DNA of 64,000 bases. It comes from Litsea cubeba. Lineage: Eukaryota > Streptophyta > Magnoliopsida > Laurales > Lauraceae. Position 1 is the stretch's first letter; the number at the start of each line of letters is the position of its first letter. Below the pieces are notes generated by a model, which worked only from the letters and a program-made list of their open reading frames with translations, searched no databases and had not been told where the DNA came from. The stretch covers positions 234,900 through 298,899 of the forward strand of contig CM022949.1 of NCBI GenBank assembly GCA_012931725.1. Direction: 5' to 3'. Made by a program: the position numbers and the translations under genes. Below, in pieces: positions 11,325 through 22,731 of this stretch.

Positions 11325-11334
11325 TATTTATATA
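11325..11334 (-). promoter_or_regulatory. Probable TATA box of LRR receptor kinase copy 1
   Basis: On the minus strand TATATAAATA lies about 63 bp upstream of the chosen ATG, a normal distance if the transcript starts near 11300. The long T/A run between it and the ATG would lie in the 5' UTR. Copy 2 has a weaker ATATAAAC at the same relative position (about 45243-45250). Confidence 0.5.
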
Positions 11335-11544
11335 GACCTCCCTCACTATTATATTATACTTATGGTGGGTCGTTCAAGGGAAATTAGTGGTATGTGCATA
11401 TCACTGATGTTATCATTGTTTTCTCTTGTGCTTGGCGTGCTGAGTGCGTGCTCGAGCGGGCTGGCCCAACGTAACTATACTCCATATCTTAAAAATAAAA
11501 AATATAGCTAATGGACTTAAAAGTAGTTTTTTTCGATTTTTGAA

Positions 11545-11963
11545 TTAGCCAACACTTAAATATCTAGCACAAGTGCTTCTCTCAGTTTCTACAAAAATTA
11601 TTAAATTGTGTGTGGGATTCTCAAAAATCTCACTCTTATCGAGATTAAGTCTCTTTGATTCTTCATTCAAATGGATTGATTTATTTTTTTTTCTCTGGCT
11701 TGGTCTGGATCGTTTACTCAAATGATTTTTTTTTCTTTGTTTGATTTTAGATCCAGTGTCTTCTTGGGCGACAAAGTAATCGTTGGTCTTCTCAAGTTCT
11801 CCGCATGACGCGGAATTGGAGAAAGAGATTTGACCTGGACAGAATTTTTGTCTCTTTTTGGGCGGGAATCTGTCTTTAATTTGGGTTTTTTTTTGTGTAT
11901 TTATGAAAAAACCCCTCGCCATAAAGTTATTTACGAACCCATCTGACCTCAAAAGGGTGACTG
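11545..11963. repeat. Upstream block of RLK copy 1 (segmental duplication copy A, proximal part)
   Basis: Closely similar in the same orientation to about 45675-46016 and 56700-57090 (shared runs include TCTCAGTTTCTACA, AATTGGAGAAAGAGATTTGAC and ACCCATCTGACCTCAAAA). The block continues after the hAT insertion at 15256. No ORF is convincing, so it is read as the duplicated 5' flank of the receptor kinase. Confidence 0.75.
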
Positions 11964-12975
11964 CAGTGGTGGACCCAAGATTTTTGTTTGGGCGGGGCTA
12001 AACTTTTGCTCGAGTTTGCTAACTTTTTTCACATTAAAAATACCAAACAAGAAAATGTATTTAATTTTAAATAGATAATTTTTTTTCCATACTTAGATCT
12101 CTTGCCTAATTGAAGGGTCTTCCCGCTGCATCTCCCAAATTCAGGTGATCATCATTAAAATAATTAAGATAACATTTCCTTTAATCCTAGGTGTTTGGAT
12201 GCACAAAATTACCCAATTTGGTTTCCCAAAGGGATTTTGTTTCAATCTAAGAAATTTGGTTGCTTGTACTTACCCAGCTCTAAAAATAATTCCCTATAGT
12301 AGATTGTCACGACCCGGTCCCGAGATCCGATTAGCTCGGACGAACCCCCGAGTCGCGAATGCATACTTACTCCCGTAAACTCCGAATTAACATAAAGTTA
12401 AAACGAAATCCACAAGGGATATCAAATACCATACCTGTCAACTGTATACAATGGCGGAAATTATACATTGACAAAATACAATACAAATGTTTAATCTACA
12501 TTCTAGAAAGTCAACCACTGCATATTTATATACAATGCAGTATACAAAACCTATAAAATAAAACCTTCCAATTATTTCCAGAATAGTTTTAGTCGATTCG
12601 CACTCCGAATATTTACACCCATTCGTTCAAAGTCCTCTGCTGATGGCGCGGACAACAGGGCCTGCGATGTCATCAATAACACCGTGAACACGACGGTTCA
12701 ACAATGTACATACAGTTCTATGATAGTACATGTTATCATATTATTAATCAATAATCACATATATAAGAACTTGTCAATTTACCAATTTAACAGTTCTATA
12801 TGAGTCGATACAATTCTACATTACCAGATATAATCAGTAGAATCAAGTAATAACTATTACTTATGACTACAACAATAGATTTACATTTCATCTCATTTTA
12901 TGCTTTCAAACGAAAGCTGTTCAGTATATTTGTTAACACCAATATCAGTTAGTTATATATTTATAATATAATCCT

Positions 12976-13236
12976 CTTTGGCTCATGGGCTCACGCCACC
13001 TGGCTCTGGCCTACATGTTGCCTCAAGGTTTTAGTATATAATATGGCTCGCGCCACCTGGCTCTGGCCTACGTGTTGCCCAGCTCATGGACTCGCGCCAC
13101 CTGGCTCTGATCCAATTTTGCCTATGATATGCCAGCTCATGGACTCGCGCCACCTGGCTCTGATCCACTTTTGCCTATGATGTGCCAGCTCATGGACTCG
13201 CGCCACCTGGCTCTGATCCAATTTTGCCTATGATGT
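12976..13236 (-). repeat. 53-bp tandem repeats inside the solo LTR
   Basis: The motif CGCGCCACCTGGCTCTG recurs at regular spacing. The last three units start with AGCTCATGGACTCGCGCC at 13081, 13134 and 13187 (53-bp period), with more degenerate units before them. Confidence 0.75.
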
Positions 13237-13694
13237 GTGGGCTTTCCAGTGTCTTGATCAGAGATCACTGGTATCACCACGGAGCTCCGGAAGGCTCCTA
13301 GCTCATCTACTGCAGTAGGAATTCTTAATTCTTCATTACATTCCGTTCAGTAATTCAGTGTATGAAACAAGTTCAGCTCTATATGAGCTTTATGAAACAT
13401 TAAATAGTATAGCTCTACATTCAGCTTAAGAATCATAATTCCATTTTAATGCGGAATTCAAAGTTAAGTCTATGCAATCCTATTCAACATTATTAAAACT
13501 TCTAAACCACACAATTGAGTGAAACTTTCGTTATTCAATGCACGTGTTATCCTTGATGAACATCACTATATATTGAATTGTGCATTCGAAGAACTTAGTT
13601 TACACCTATGTAGGTTTAGACATTAACAATAAACAGCCTGTATAAATTAGGCCTCGAATCAGGGAAATCATATTCCCAAATATGAAATTCCTTC

Positions 13695-14035
13695 ACTGTC
13701 GGTCAGCTCTTCGGTCAGACGTCGGCTGACCGATGGCTCCATGTCGGCTGACCGATCTCACGTCGGTCAGAATTCCCGAGACCCAAATTCCTGTACTTGA
13801 ACGTCGGTTGACCGACGTACACTCTGTCGGTTGACCGACATTAGTCGGTCCACATCGGTTCATTACTCGGTTCGAAAACCAGAGACACGAATTCCTATTT
13901 TTACAACGTCGGTCAGGTCGTCGGTTGACCGACCCTGCATCGGTTCGAATTTCAGAGAACTGAAATTCAACGAAAACAGGTTCTATACCTGTCGGTTCAC
14001 TCGTCGGTCGACCTGTCGGTCGACCGACAGTCACC
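13695..14035. repeat. GTCGGT/ACCGAC motif cluster inside the solo LTR
   Basis: At least twelve copies of GTCGGT or its complement, many arranged as palindromes such as GTCGGTCGACCGAC. A related cluster occurs in the LTR at 60949-61112. It may be a protein-binding array or a hairpin-forming LTR region; the sequence alone does not decide. Confidence 0.65.
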
Positions 14036-15263
14036 CAGAAGCTCAGTTCGAGCTTCAGATTTCTGAAGCCAAACTTCTGGCTTTCGATCCATTTATACTC
14101 TAATCATTCTAATACATCATAATTCATAAAAACATGTAAGTACTTGCCTCTCTTGATGCTAAATCCACAAAAAACCCTTTTTGTGTAGTTTGAGCTTGAG
14201 ATCAAGACTTCTTCAATCCAAGCTTTGCAATCTCAAGGGAGAAAATGAAGATGATGAAACTCTCCAAACAAAACTTCACAATTCCTTGTCTTGATGCTTG
14301 ATTATGAGAAATTGAAGAAAGAAAGAAAGAAAAATGAAATGAAACAAGAAGAAGGAAGAAGGAAGAAGGAAGAAGGAACCAGCTGCTGGCCTATTCTCCT
14401 CCTCCTCTCAACAGCTCATGCTTAATATTAAGCTTAGTCATATTGCAATTTTGCATTTAAACCCCCATGGGTTTACTAATTTCCACTTTGAGTCACATGA
14501 AGACCCATTAAGTTTAAACTCAATTAAGAACATAAGTTAGTCTTTCAAGACTAATTGGATCCATTCTAAATCCTTAATCATCATTAAGTTAACTAATCAC
14601 ACTTAATCCACCTTAAGCTCGATTAATTAGAGTTAATCAAGATTAACTCGGGAAGGGGTCTTACATAGATCATGGGCCCATGGCAAAAAAGAAAAACCGC
14701 CACTTAAATGTAACTAAAGTTATCCAAATATATGAACTATAAGGCCTGATTTATTTATAAATTAAAGATTAATTTGTGCCTAATGGTGATTTGGTCATCT
14801 TCGGACTTGTAGATATGCTTAGATCAGGTGATTTAGAATTAGGATTTTTGGGATTAAGGGTTTGAAATTAGGATTTGGAGATTGAGGGCTCAGATATAGG
14901 TATAGAGTGATTGGGATTATACTAAATCCGACGAGGGAGGGAGATTGCTTTATTTAGGGTTATTTGGTGAGAGAGAGAGAGTAACCACGAGATGACTGGT
15001 AATGAGAAGATCGATCGGCGCATAGAGGATCTTGAACTCTCAATGGAAAAAAGATGTCAAAAGAGAACAGTGTGAATAGGTTACGGTACTCTTGATCACC
15101 AAGGTTTTGTGATGTGGGGTGATCACAAGATTTAGACATGGGGCGATCGTTTATTAGATATATGTGGGATAGGTTCGGCCCCTTTGAATTCTTGGCAATT
15201 TCAAAATCAACATGGGGCACCTGCCCCATGTCTTATATGTGTAGGTCCGCAACTGGGTGACTC

Positions 15264-15497
15264 GGCATTGAAGTGTCTTACAATGTTGACGTGGCAACTT
15301 GGTATTGGTCCACTCATGGGAACCTTATCATGGACCTTCGGGGTTGTTTGGGTAATTCACATGTTGACTGATGTGAAGACTCAATTTAAGAGACATGAAA
15401 AAGAGTCATATCAAAAAGTAATAAATTTTAAAGACCACATATTTTTTTTTAAAACTTAAAAGTAATTCTCTCATTTTATTAAATGAAAAAAAGATAT
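15264..15497. repeat. Upstream block of RLK copy 1, distal part
   Basis: Continues segmental duplication copy A after the hAT insertion. It matches about 46025-46240 and 57095-57345 (for example GTGTCTTACAATGTTGAC and ACCTTATCATGGAC). No gene is seen. Confidence 0.75.
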
Positions 15498-15506
15498 TTC
15501 TTTTTT

Positions 15507-16788
15507 GGGGATTTTAGAAAAAAAAAAATTTACGTGGCCAGTGTACCAAACATGGAACTTTAGCCAAACTCGCAAATAGGGAATCCGTATAGAAAAATTA
15601 ACTTTTTTACCCTTTTTTTTTGTGGTTGTTATCAACCTTTATTTTTTGTGTTGAGGGTCGACGCCTCGACAGCAACCCTCGCTGTAACAAGTGAGGGTCG
15701 CTGTCGATCCTAAGTAGACATAAACTCTTCATTTTCTTCGTTCTTACCCTTTTTTCCAAATCCAATCCAATAATGGAAAAGTCTTTCCTCTCTCCTTTGA
15801 AAATAACTCATTCCGCTTGCATTTATTACAATTTGGGAGAGAAGAGAGAGGTCATGTGAAGAAGAAGGGAAAGAGGAGAAAACAGTTGAGAAGGAGATTC
15901 ATAAGCCCGTTTCAACGTGTAAGGTTAGTGGAGATGAACCGAAAGAAGGGTGACAGGCAAGCACAAGATGAGATGGATGGAAATTGGAAAGGAGTTTAGG
16001 AACTCAAAGTTAGAACCATGGAGTTAAAAAATCTGGTATTATTACTCCACTAAAGTCTAGTGGGGTTCGGCCTACTTTTCTGTGCAAGGACAGATTCTAT
16101 GCTAAGCAGCTGGACACTGAATTCATCATGTCTCCCAAAGAAAAGTAATTTGAAAGATAACATTTTTTTTCACGTCTTGCCGCATTGAACAAGTAGTAAT
16201 GATTTTGTGAGGAAACATACCTCCCACTGATGGTCATTTTATTTTTTATCTTCGTTTTTGTTTTCCTTCCTTGATTTTTGACCACTTTTAAAATAGAAAA
16301 TGCTAAGGAGATGAAAGAAACTGAAAAAACCAAACCAATTTTTTTGGTACCCTATCTAATGGGGTGTGATCCCATCAGGTGAGGGAAGGAGACATAGGAA
16401 GAGGTAAGGGAGCCCTCGGATGAGGGAAGGTGGCTCCCTAGCTAAAAAAGCGAACCAATTAAAACTTGAGAAACTTACTCTCCCAAATTGTAATAAATGC
16501 TAGCAAAATGGGTTATTTTCAAAGAAGAGCGGAAAGACTTCTCCATCATTGGATTGGATTTGGGGAAGAGAGGAAAAACGAAGAAGATGGGGAGTTTATG
16601 CATGCTCAGGGTCGATGGCGACACTCACTCCCTCATCACAGAAAATGAAAGTCAATAGCGACCACCAAAAAAAAAAATGGTAAAAAAATAAAGATTCTTT
16701 GTACGGGTTCCTAGTTTGGTACGACTTTGGCTAAAGCAACTTGTTTGCTGCATTGGCCATGTATAGTAATTTTTTTGGTAAAATCCGT
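15507..16788. mobile_element. Mutator-like element 3 with 9-bp TSD
   Basis: Inverted repeats of about 300-340 bp start GGGGATTTTAG and end GGTAAAATCCGT. They include the shared GGCCA...CTTTAGCCAAA block and an inner arm around 15740-15840 that is inverted at 16478-16580. The flanks are perfect TTCTTTTTT repeats (15498-15506 and 16789-16797). Copy B of the upstream block (about 46243) lacks the insertion. Apart from simple basic ORFs in the middle, no captured gene is recognisable. Confidence 0.83.
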
Positions 16789-16797
16789 TTCTTTTTT

Positions 16798-18100
16798 TAT
16801 AAGTAAAATAAACATGATATTTTCAATGACAAAAACCAAGAGTCTTTCGATCACATGGAAAGAGAAATAAAAACCTAATGAATACAAGAGAGAGAGAGGG
16901 GCTCATCAGAACGTGTGGGCCGGGATCAACCAAGCCCAGCCGTCACCGGTCCAATCAGTAAAAAATTGGGTTTTAAACCTGTTTTAGGTTCCGATTAATA
17001 AATGGATTCGGGTCTGGAGTCCAATTTAGGCACTAATTCTTAAGCAGGTCCTATTCCAGATCCATATAGATCCTAACCTATCGACCCGGTACTCGGCATA
17101 TGAGATTTTAAGATGGGAAATTGTAGCTCAAAATTAACTTTACTTTGATATTTTAATGTTTAATCATAAAGATGGTGGACTTGATGCATTGCTACAATTT
17201 GAATGATATATATCCTTATCTTAAACTAAGAGTAAGTGAAAAGAAGTCATAATCAATTTTAGAACTAGATCCCCTTTGTCTAGTCGGGCGTGGTTTCCGA
17301 GACAAATCCGGTCGGAGTCAAAATCAGTTCTGAAACCTAAACCGTCATATAAAAACAGTTGTCAATCCCGATCCAATATGGTTCTGATCCCGAATCGACC
17401 CGTTTGCATTCCTACATATGGCCAGCAAGAGCAAGGTCCAGTGGCTGACATAAGCACATTGCAAAGATGTTGACGCAGGGAGGGTGACATCAGAGGTGCA
17501 GGAAAAAAAACCAAAGTTAACTAAGGCCTAAACAACCAATTATTCGTTCAATGCAGTTTCAAATCATTCGTTCAGGTTCCCTTCAATGGCTAAGATTGTG
17601 TGCTAGAACTTCACCAATCGACGCTCACACCTAAATTCTTGGGGTGGGCCGAGGATTGAACTAGGGGTTGGCCGGGGATTGATTTTGTTGCCTGTTTTCT
17701 TTTGTTGTTGTTCCTTACGTTGGTTTTATTATAAGTTTAGTTACCAAAAAAAACCTTTTTTGAAAATTAATGCTCGTTAGACTTTATTTACGATATATTC
17801 ATGAAACTAATTATATTTTTAGAATGTTAACTCCTATTAATATTATTGCTGCTATTTCTTCTTTTATTTTTTCATGCTTGCATTGTTGTTGTTGTCATTT
17901 ACTAGTTGTTTCTTAATATATGATAAATCACGAGTTGTGTTTATTCTGTAGTTGGTCATTTACGTAGAGTTTAATCATATAATTCTTTATTTTTAATATA
18001 TGAGAACTTAATTTAAATTAATTTTTATTTTATTATTATTTTTTTGTACAAACATTATTGGTAGGCATACCCATGATGCTTAGCACGTTGCACATAAATA
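16798..18100. other. End of upstream block copy A, then intergenic sequence
   Basis: 16798-16950 matches 46258-46540 (AAACATGATATTTTCAATGAC, then CCAAGCCCAGCCGTCA). Beyond that no gene is visible. 16955-17430 is rich in GGTCC/CGACCCG-type words and may be an old hAT MITE, but no TSD was found. Confidence 0.45.
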
Positions 18101-18245
18101 TTTGAAATATAAGTGGTAAACCAAAATTTCATTATTCATAATGAGTCAGATTGAGTAAAGGCAAGCTTTGGATATGATAATTTTTTTTTCTGCACAACAA
18201 TACTAATGATCAACAAAAATTACTAGGAAAATTAAGCAAGCTGAA
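18101..18245. repeat. Fragment similar to the intron of RLK copy 2
   Basis: The stretch from CCAAAATTTCATTATTCATA to GGAAAATTAAGCAAGCTGAA is closely similar to 28660-28810 inside the intron of receptor kinase copy 2 (shared CAACAATACTAATGATCAAC). It ends abruptly where gypsy gag sequence starts. It is either a repeat carried by both loci or another scrap of the duplicated kinase unit. Confidence 0.6.
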
Positions 18246-18385
18246 ACGACATTGATGATTTATGTCGTCACTAAACTTGAGAGGTTGTCCATATATGCTC
18301 TGGAGTTAGTAGACACCGTGGAGAAGAAGATAGCCAAGTTCCTTGAGGGACTTAACCTATCATAGAGAGAGATGCTACCGGGGTT

Positions 18386-18796
18386 GTGCCACCTGCAACC
18401 TTTGAAGAGGCTGTCAAGAGAGCCTACAAATTTGAGAACTTCAATATTAAGATCCTCAAAATCCAAGGAAAGAGTCAAGGTCATCAGCAGAACTACCAGC
18501 AGAGGAACCAACAGAATAAGAGACCAAGGCAAGAGCAGAACATGCAGAATCAAGTAGTTTGTATCCACTGTGGGAAAAATCATGAGAATACCCAATGCCG
18601 TACTGTCACGAGGGCATGTTTTAGATGTGGTTCAATGAACCACCAAATGAGAGATTGCCCGAGATCTAACAGACAGAATCAGCAGCTACAAGGAGCACAG
18701 CGTCCAGCACCACCTCAAAATGCACCGGTTGTCAAGAATCAGGCAAGACAACCACAGCAGCAAGCACCACAGCAACAATATAGACCTCAACAGTAG
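18386..18796 (+). pseudogene. Gypsy gag, C-terminal part with two zinc knuckles
   Basis: The frame ends in a glutamine-rich tail. It contains two CCHC-like knuckles, CIHCGKNHENTQC (C-x2-C-x4-H-x4-C) and CFRCGSMNHQMRDC (C-x2-C-x4-H-x4-C), which in gag proteins bind RNA. An upstream gag piece (VEKKIAKFLEGLNLS near 18318-18362) lies in another frame and ends in a stop. This is the nucleocapsid end of a dead element. Confidence 0.8.
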
Positions 18797-18958
18797 CAGT
18801 AACAGGCCTGTCAGCAAGGGCATAATCAAAATCAGTGTCATCCGCAATAGAATAGAAATGCACAGCAAGGCAGGCAATAACAAGCCCAGAACAGGCCACA
18901 GCAGCAAGGACAAGTATATGCTGTCAATAGGGCTGATGTAGAGGCTGCAGGCAACGTA

Positions 18959-19690
18959 GTGGAAGGTACGCTTCTCGTTTGTGGATTTGAAGCTAGGGTT
19001 TTGTTCGACCTTGGCTCTACACACTCATTTATATCTCTAAAATTTGCTAAGATGATTGATATGCATGCTAGAGAACTGGATTTTATTTTGACTGTGGCTA
19101 CCTCAGTAGGTAAAGAAGTTATGTGTAAAACTTTTTCCCTAGTTGTTCAGTCATGATAGGAGAAGTGGTGCTACCAGCGGATCTCATTTTATTGAGTATG
19201 CATGATTTTGATGTCATCCTAGGGATGGACTGGTTGGCAGGGTATCATTCCACAATGGATTGTTTCCATAAGACCCTCACATTTAAATTAGAGGAGACAC
19301 CAGCATGGGTGTTGTTTCGGGGAGACAGGAGTAATCTTTGTGCATGGTTTATTTCAGCGTTAAAGGCTGATAGACTTTTGAAAAGTGGATGTGATGCCTA
19401 TTTGGCGTTTATCACGGAGGATAAACTATCCCAAGGGGTGGAGGAGATCCCTACTGTTTGGGATTCTCGGATGTTTTTCCAGAAGATATTCCAGGATTAC
19501 CACCCATCAGAGAGATAGATTTCACTATTGATTTCTTACTAGGGACCGCTCCGATTTCTATTGCACCATACAAAATGGCTCCGGCGGAATTGGGAGAACT
19601 AAAGATACAGTTGCAAGAATTATTGAACAAAGTTTTGTTAGACCTAGCATTTCGCCGTGGGGGCCGCCAGTTTTATTTGTCAAGAAGAAA
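18959..19690 (+). pseudogene. Gypsy protease and N-terminal edge of reverse transcriptase
   Basis: The retropepsin-like segment (LFDLGSTHSFISLKFA) keeps the fold signature, but the catalytic D-S/T-G is DLG. It is followed by DFDVILGMDWL, typical of this protease family, then by the start of RT ([12 protein letters not shown], later FVKKKDGS after frame changes). RT breaks off at KKKDGS. Stops at 19154 and 19516 interrupt the frame. Confidence 0.78.
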
Positions 19691-20980
19691 GACGGTTCAA
19701 TCGTGACAGAGGCTCATAGTACGAAGCACTCTATGCATCCGGGCAGTACGAAGATGTATCAAAACTTGAGGGGCAGATTTTGGTGGAACAACATGAAGAG
19801 AGAAATTGCAGCATTTGTCTCTCGATGTATAACCTATCAGTTGATTAAAGTGGAATATCAGAAGCCTCCAGGGTTGTTACAACCGTTAGAAATCCCTGAA
19901 TGAAAATGGGAGCATATTACCATGGATTTTATTTTGGGATTACCCAGGACTAGCAGAGGCAATGATGCCATTTGGGTCATTGTGGACCGTCTTACCAAGT
20001 CAGCTCATTTAATTCTGATGAGGACAGGGAAGAAGATGCATATGCATGCTACTGTTGGTAGAGTTATTTGTTAGTGAAATTGTCAGTCGTCACGGACAGC
20101 CAGTCTCCATTACTTCCGACAGAGATAGCATATTCGTCTCGAGGTTTTGGAAGACCCTACATGAGTCTATGGGTATGAAGCTACAATTTAGCATGACATA
20201 TCACCCACAAACAGATGGTCGGTCAGAGAGGACGATTCAGACTCTCGAGGACATGCTCTGAGCTTGTGTGTTAGACTTCAAGACCCAATGGTATGAAGCT
20301 TTACCGCTGTGCGAGTTCGCTTACAACAACAGTTACCACTCGAGCATTGGAATGGTGCCTTTCGATGCATTGTATGGCAGAAGGTGCAGGACACCTGTAT
20401 GTTGGAAAGAAGTAGGCGTTCACAGCTTTCATGGACTGGCTATGGTTAGTGAGACTAGTGACAAGGTAAGTTGATTTGAGAACGTCTGAAAGTAGCCCGG
20501 AGTAGACAGAAAAGTTAAGCAGATTCTCACCGAAGGGATTTACAGTTCAAGGAATGAGATTATGTTTTCTTGAAAGTGTCACCGACCAAGGGAACACTGA
20601 GGTTTGGACGGAAGGGCATGTTATTTTGGAGATACATTGGGCCGTACGATATTGTGAGTATGGTTGGCGACGTGGCTTACCGATTAGCCTTACCGCCCTA
20701 ACTCTCCGGTATACACAATGTTTTCCATATGTCAATGTTGAAGAAGTACGTCCCCAATAGATTGCATGTACTTCATCATGAACCGTTGGAAATCCGAGAA
20801 TATTCTACATATTTCGGGAAGCCTATTCAGATCATTGATACCAATGAACAAGAGTTGAGGATACGGACAATTCACTAGGTCAAAGTACTTTTGGAAAATC
20901 AAGGACCGAAAGAAGCAACGTGAGAACTACGGGTTCAATTTCAAAAGAAGTACCTGCATCTACTACCGGAGGTGAGTTGT
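19691..20980 (+). pseudogene. Gypsy integrase and chromodomain-like tail
   Basis: Begins in the H2C2 zinc finger (HSTKHSMHPGSTKMY, then CITYQ where CxxC is expected, so one Cys is lost). Next come the DDE core ([14 protein letters not shown], later TSDRDSIF, and an Glu in TDGRSERTIQ), then the GPY/F-type region and an HNVFHMSMLKKYVPN-like motif read across frameshifts. Stops at 19901 and 20260 and several frameshifts prevent a product. Integrase joins cDNA ends to the host chromosome; the tail targets chromatin in chromoviruses. Confidence 0.78.
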
Positions 20981-21014
20981 AAATTTCATTTGGAGGACCA
21001 AATGTCCCAAGGGG

Positions 21015-21520
21015 TAGGGCTGCACAATCGAAAATCTGGTCCGATTTTTGGACCGGAATCCGGTCGGATCGGATTTCCGGTTGTGCTTAAAATGAAGGAC
21101 TGGACCGGACCACTTATAAGTGGTCCCGACCGGTTCCATTTTTTTTCCCTAAGCCTTTATTTTTCTTTTCATTTTCAACTCACATCTTAAGATAAAAAAA
21201 TAGTTGCAAATGTCTCAAAAAATTAAGCACCATAAGTCAAAATACAAATGTTTGGTCAAAACGTATAGTTGTAGACTTTTAGTTTAGGGTAAAGGTGTTA
21301 TTTTTGTATTAAAAAAATAAAAAATATTTATTATTTATATTAATAAATCCGGTCCAGTCTGGTTCAGACTAGATCCCGAAAGGTCTGGACCGGATATAAC
21401 CGGTTTTCCAAATCTGGTTCGGATCGGACCAGATTTGAACCACTAAAATCACAAATCCGGTTCGGTCCGGTCCGATTTTGTGGTCCGGTCCGGTCTGCGG
21501 TCTGGTTTTATTCAGCCCTA
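21015..21520. mobile_element. hAT-type MITE with 8-bp TSD
   Basis: Termini TAGGGCTG and CAGCCCTA are flanked by perfect CCAAGGGG repeats (21007-21014 and 21521-21528). The interior is rich in CCGGTC/GACCGG words arranged as inverted halves. It is inserted between the gypsy coding region and its 3' LTR, so it is younger than the gypsy insertion. Confidence 0.88.
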
Positions 21521-21535
21521 CCAAGGGGTGAAGGA

Positions 21536-22273
21536 TGTAAGACCCTGACCTGAGAGACCGTGATTATCGTTAATTAAGTTGTATTTTAGCTCTAAGTGTA
21601 TTTAGTGAATTTTGGTTAAGTTTGGAATTAGAATAGCTTTTAAATAGCTTTGGAGAATTTTGAGAGCCTTTTTGATTTAGTGGAACCCTTTGGGGGTTCC
21701 TTTGACGACTTTGCGTGAGCTTGGGGGATTGTTCGAGATTCTTTAAATTGTGTTCTAATCCCGTTTGACTCATCTTGTTAATCTCTACAACTTTCATATT
21801 GACTCCATTCTCGTTCGAGACCCCGAAACCCTACTTTTCCTACTTTAAGGACAAAATGATCTTTTCATACCAAAATCTGGACACAATTTTCAATTTCACC
21901 AAAACCCGCGAAACATATACTTTTTGAAAACTAGAAATTTCGACGATCAACTTTCCCTTCTTCGTCGAACTCGTTCGAGGTCCTTAAAGCCATGTTTTCA
22001 GCTCATCTATGTTCTTAAATTGTGGGACCCACCTTCATATGCTATATATAGTGAACCCCTTCTCCTCATTTCCCTTTCCTTGCTCATTTTCATAGTGGAA
22101 AAAGAAACTCCAGCCCAAGCTAGGGTTTTCCCCTTTTCCTTCCTCTTCTTGCTCTCTTCCTCCTCAATCCACACCTATCTCTTGTTAGAAGGAAAAATGG
22201 ACATCATTATCATCACCTTTAATAATCGTCCCGATCCCAAATTAGGCCCTTGACCCTGTCCGGGGTCGTGACA
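21536..22273 (+). repeat. 3' LTR of the decayed gypsy element
   Basis: Runs from TGTAAGACCCTGACC to GGGTCGTGACA, preceded by a purine-rich AAGGGGTGAAGGA tract. Its termini match the reverse complement of the solo LTR at 12305-14665, so both belong to one family. At 738 bp it is much shorter than that LTR and lacks the 53-bp and GTCGGT arrays. Confidence 0.78.
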
Positions 22274-22296
22274 TACTACAAGTCTGTAAGGCATTG

Positions 22297-22731
22297 AGGG
22301 CATGTTTGTGTAGCCCATTTCCGCGGAAAAGTTGACGGTTTTCCGCGGAAAACCTACTTTTCATGCGTTTGGTGCGGTAGTTTTCCGCGGAATCACTTTT
22401 TTGCCACATCAGCTTTTTCCTTCCTTACCATGGAAATGGACTTCCCATGGGGGGGTATGGGAAGTCTATTTCCACAGAAAATTGGCCCTCCTTTTATAAA
22501 CTCCATTTCCTACCCATTTCCTACCAAAGAGTAAACACTTGTTTTTTTGGAAGGAATCCGCAGCCGCACCAAACAACATTGCCACTAATTCATCAAGGAA
22601 AAACTTTTTGCACCAAACATGAATTTTTTACTTCCCCGGAAAACCTTTTCCGAGGTATTTAAAATCCATAGAATTTGATGATGTGGCAAATTCTTCTTTC
22701 CATGGAAGTTACATGTACACAAACGTGCCCT
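22297..22731. mobile_element. MITE-like foldback element
   Basis: AGGGCATGTTTGTGTA at the left end is inverted as TACACAAACGTGCCCT at the right (one mismatch in 16). The interior has many CCGCGGAA/TTTTCC words in inverted arrangement. No clear TSD was found, so the superfamily is left open. Confidence 0.68.

Larger units (their letters stand above)
12305..14665 (-). mobile_element. Solo LTR of a Tekay-like Ty3/gypsy element with 5-bp TSD
   Basis: Starts TGTCACGACCC and ends GGGGTCTTACA on the plus strand. It is flanked by perfect TAGAT repeats (12300-12304 and 14666-14670). Its reverse complement starts TGTAAGACC and ends GTCGTGACA, matching the termini of the 3' LTR at 21536-22273 and sharing blocks with the LTR at 60833. 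It is therefore one 2.36-kb LTR, left by recombination between the two LTRs of a full element on the minus strand. Confidence 0.87.
11964..15255. mobile_element. Non-autonomous hAT element carrying a nested solo LTR
   Basis: The ends are short inverted repeats (CAGTGGTGGACC left; GGTCCGCAACTG right), as in hAT elements. The flanks are GGTGACTG (11956-11963) and GGTGACTC (15256-15263), an 8-bp TSD with one change. The paralogous blocks at about 46010 and 57068 run straight through this site without an insert, so they are natural empty sites. Without the nested LTR the element is about 0.93 kb and has no transposase. Confidence 0.85.
18246..22273 (+). mobile_element. Decayed Ty3/gypsy (Tekay-like chromovirus) with 3' LTR
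   Basis: The order is gag 3' part, protease, the start of RT, integrase, a chromodomain-like tail, and a 3' LTR (21536-22273). The 5' LTR and gag start are absent. An internal deletion near 19695 joins the first RT residues directly to the integrase zinc finger, so the RT catalytic core and RNase H are gone. Stops and frameshifts are frequent. A hAT MITE sits just before the 3' LTR. Confidence 0.85.

Noticed and set aside
12983..13236. Regular repeats that could suggest a CRISPR array
   Set aside because: The 53-bp units are contiguous without unique spacers and lie inside a plant LTR.
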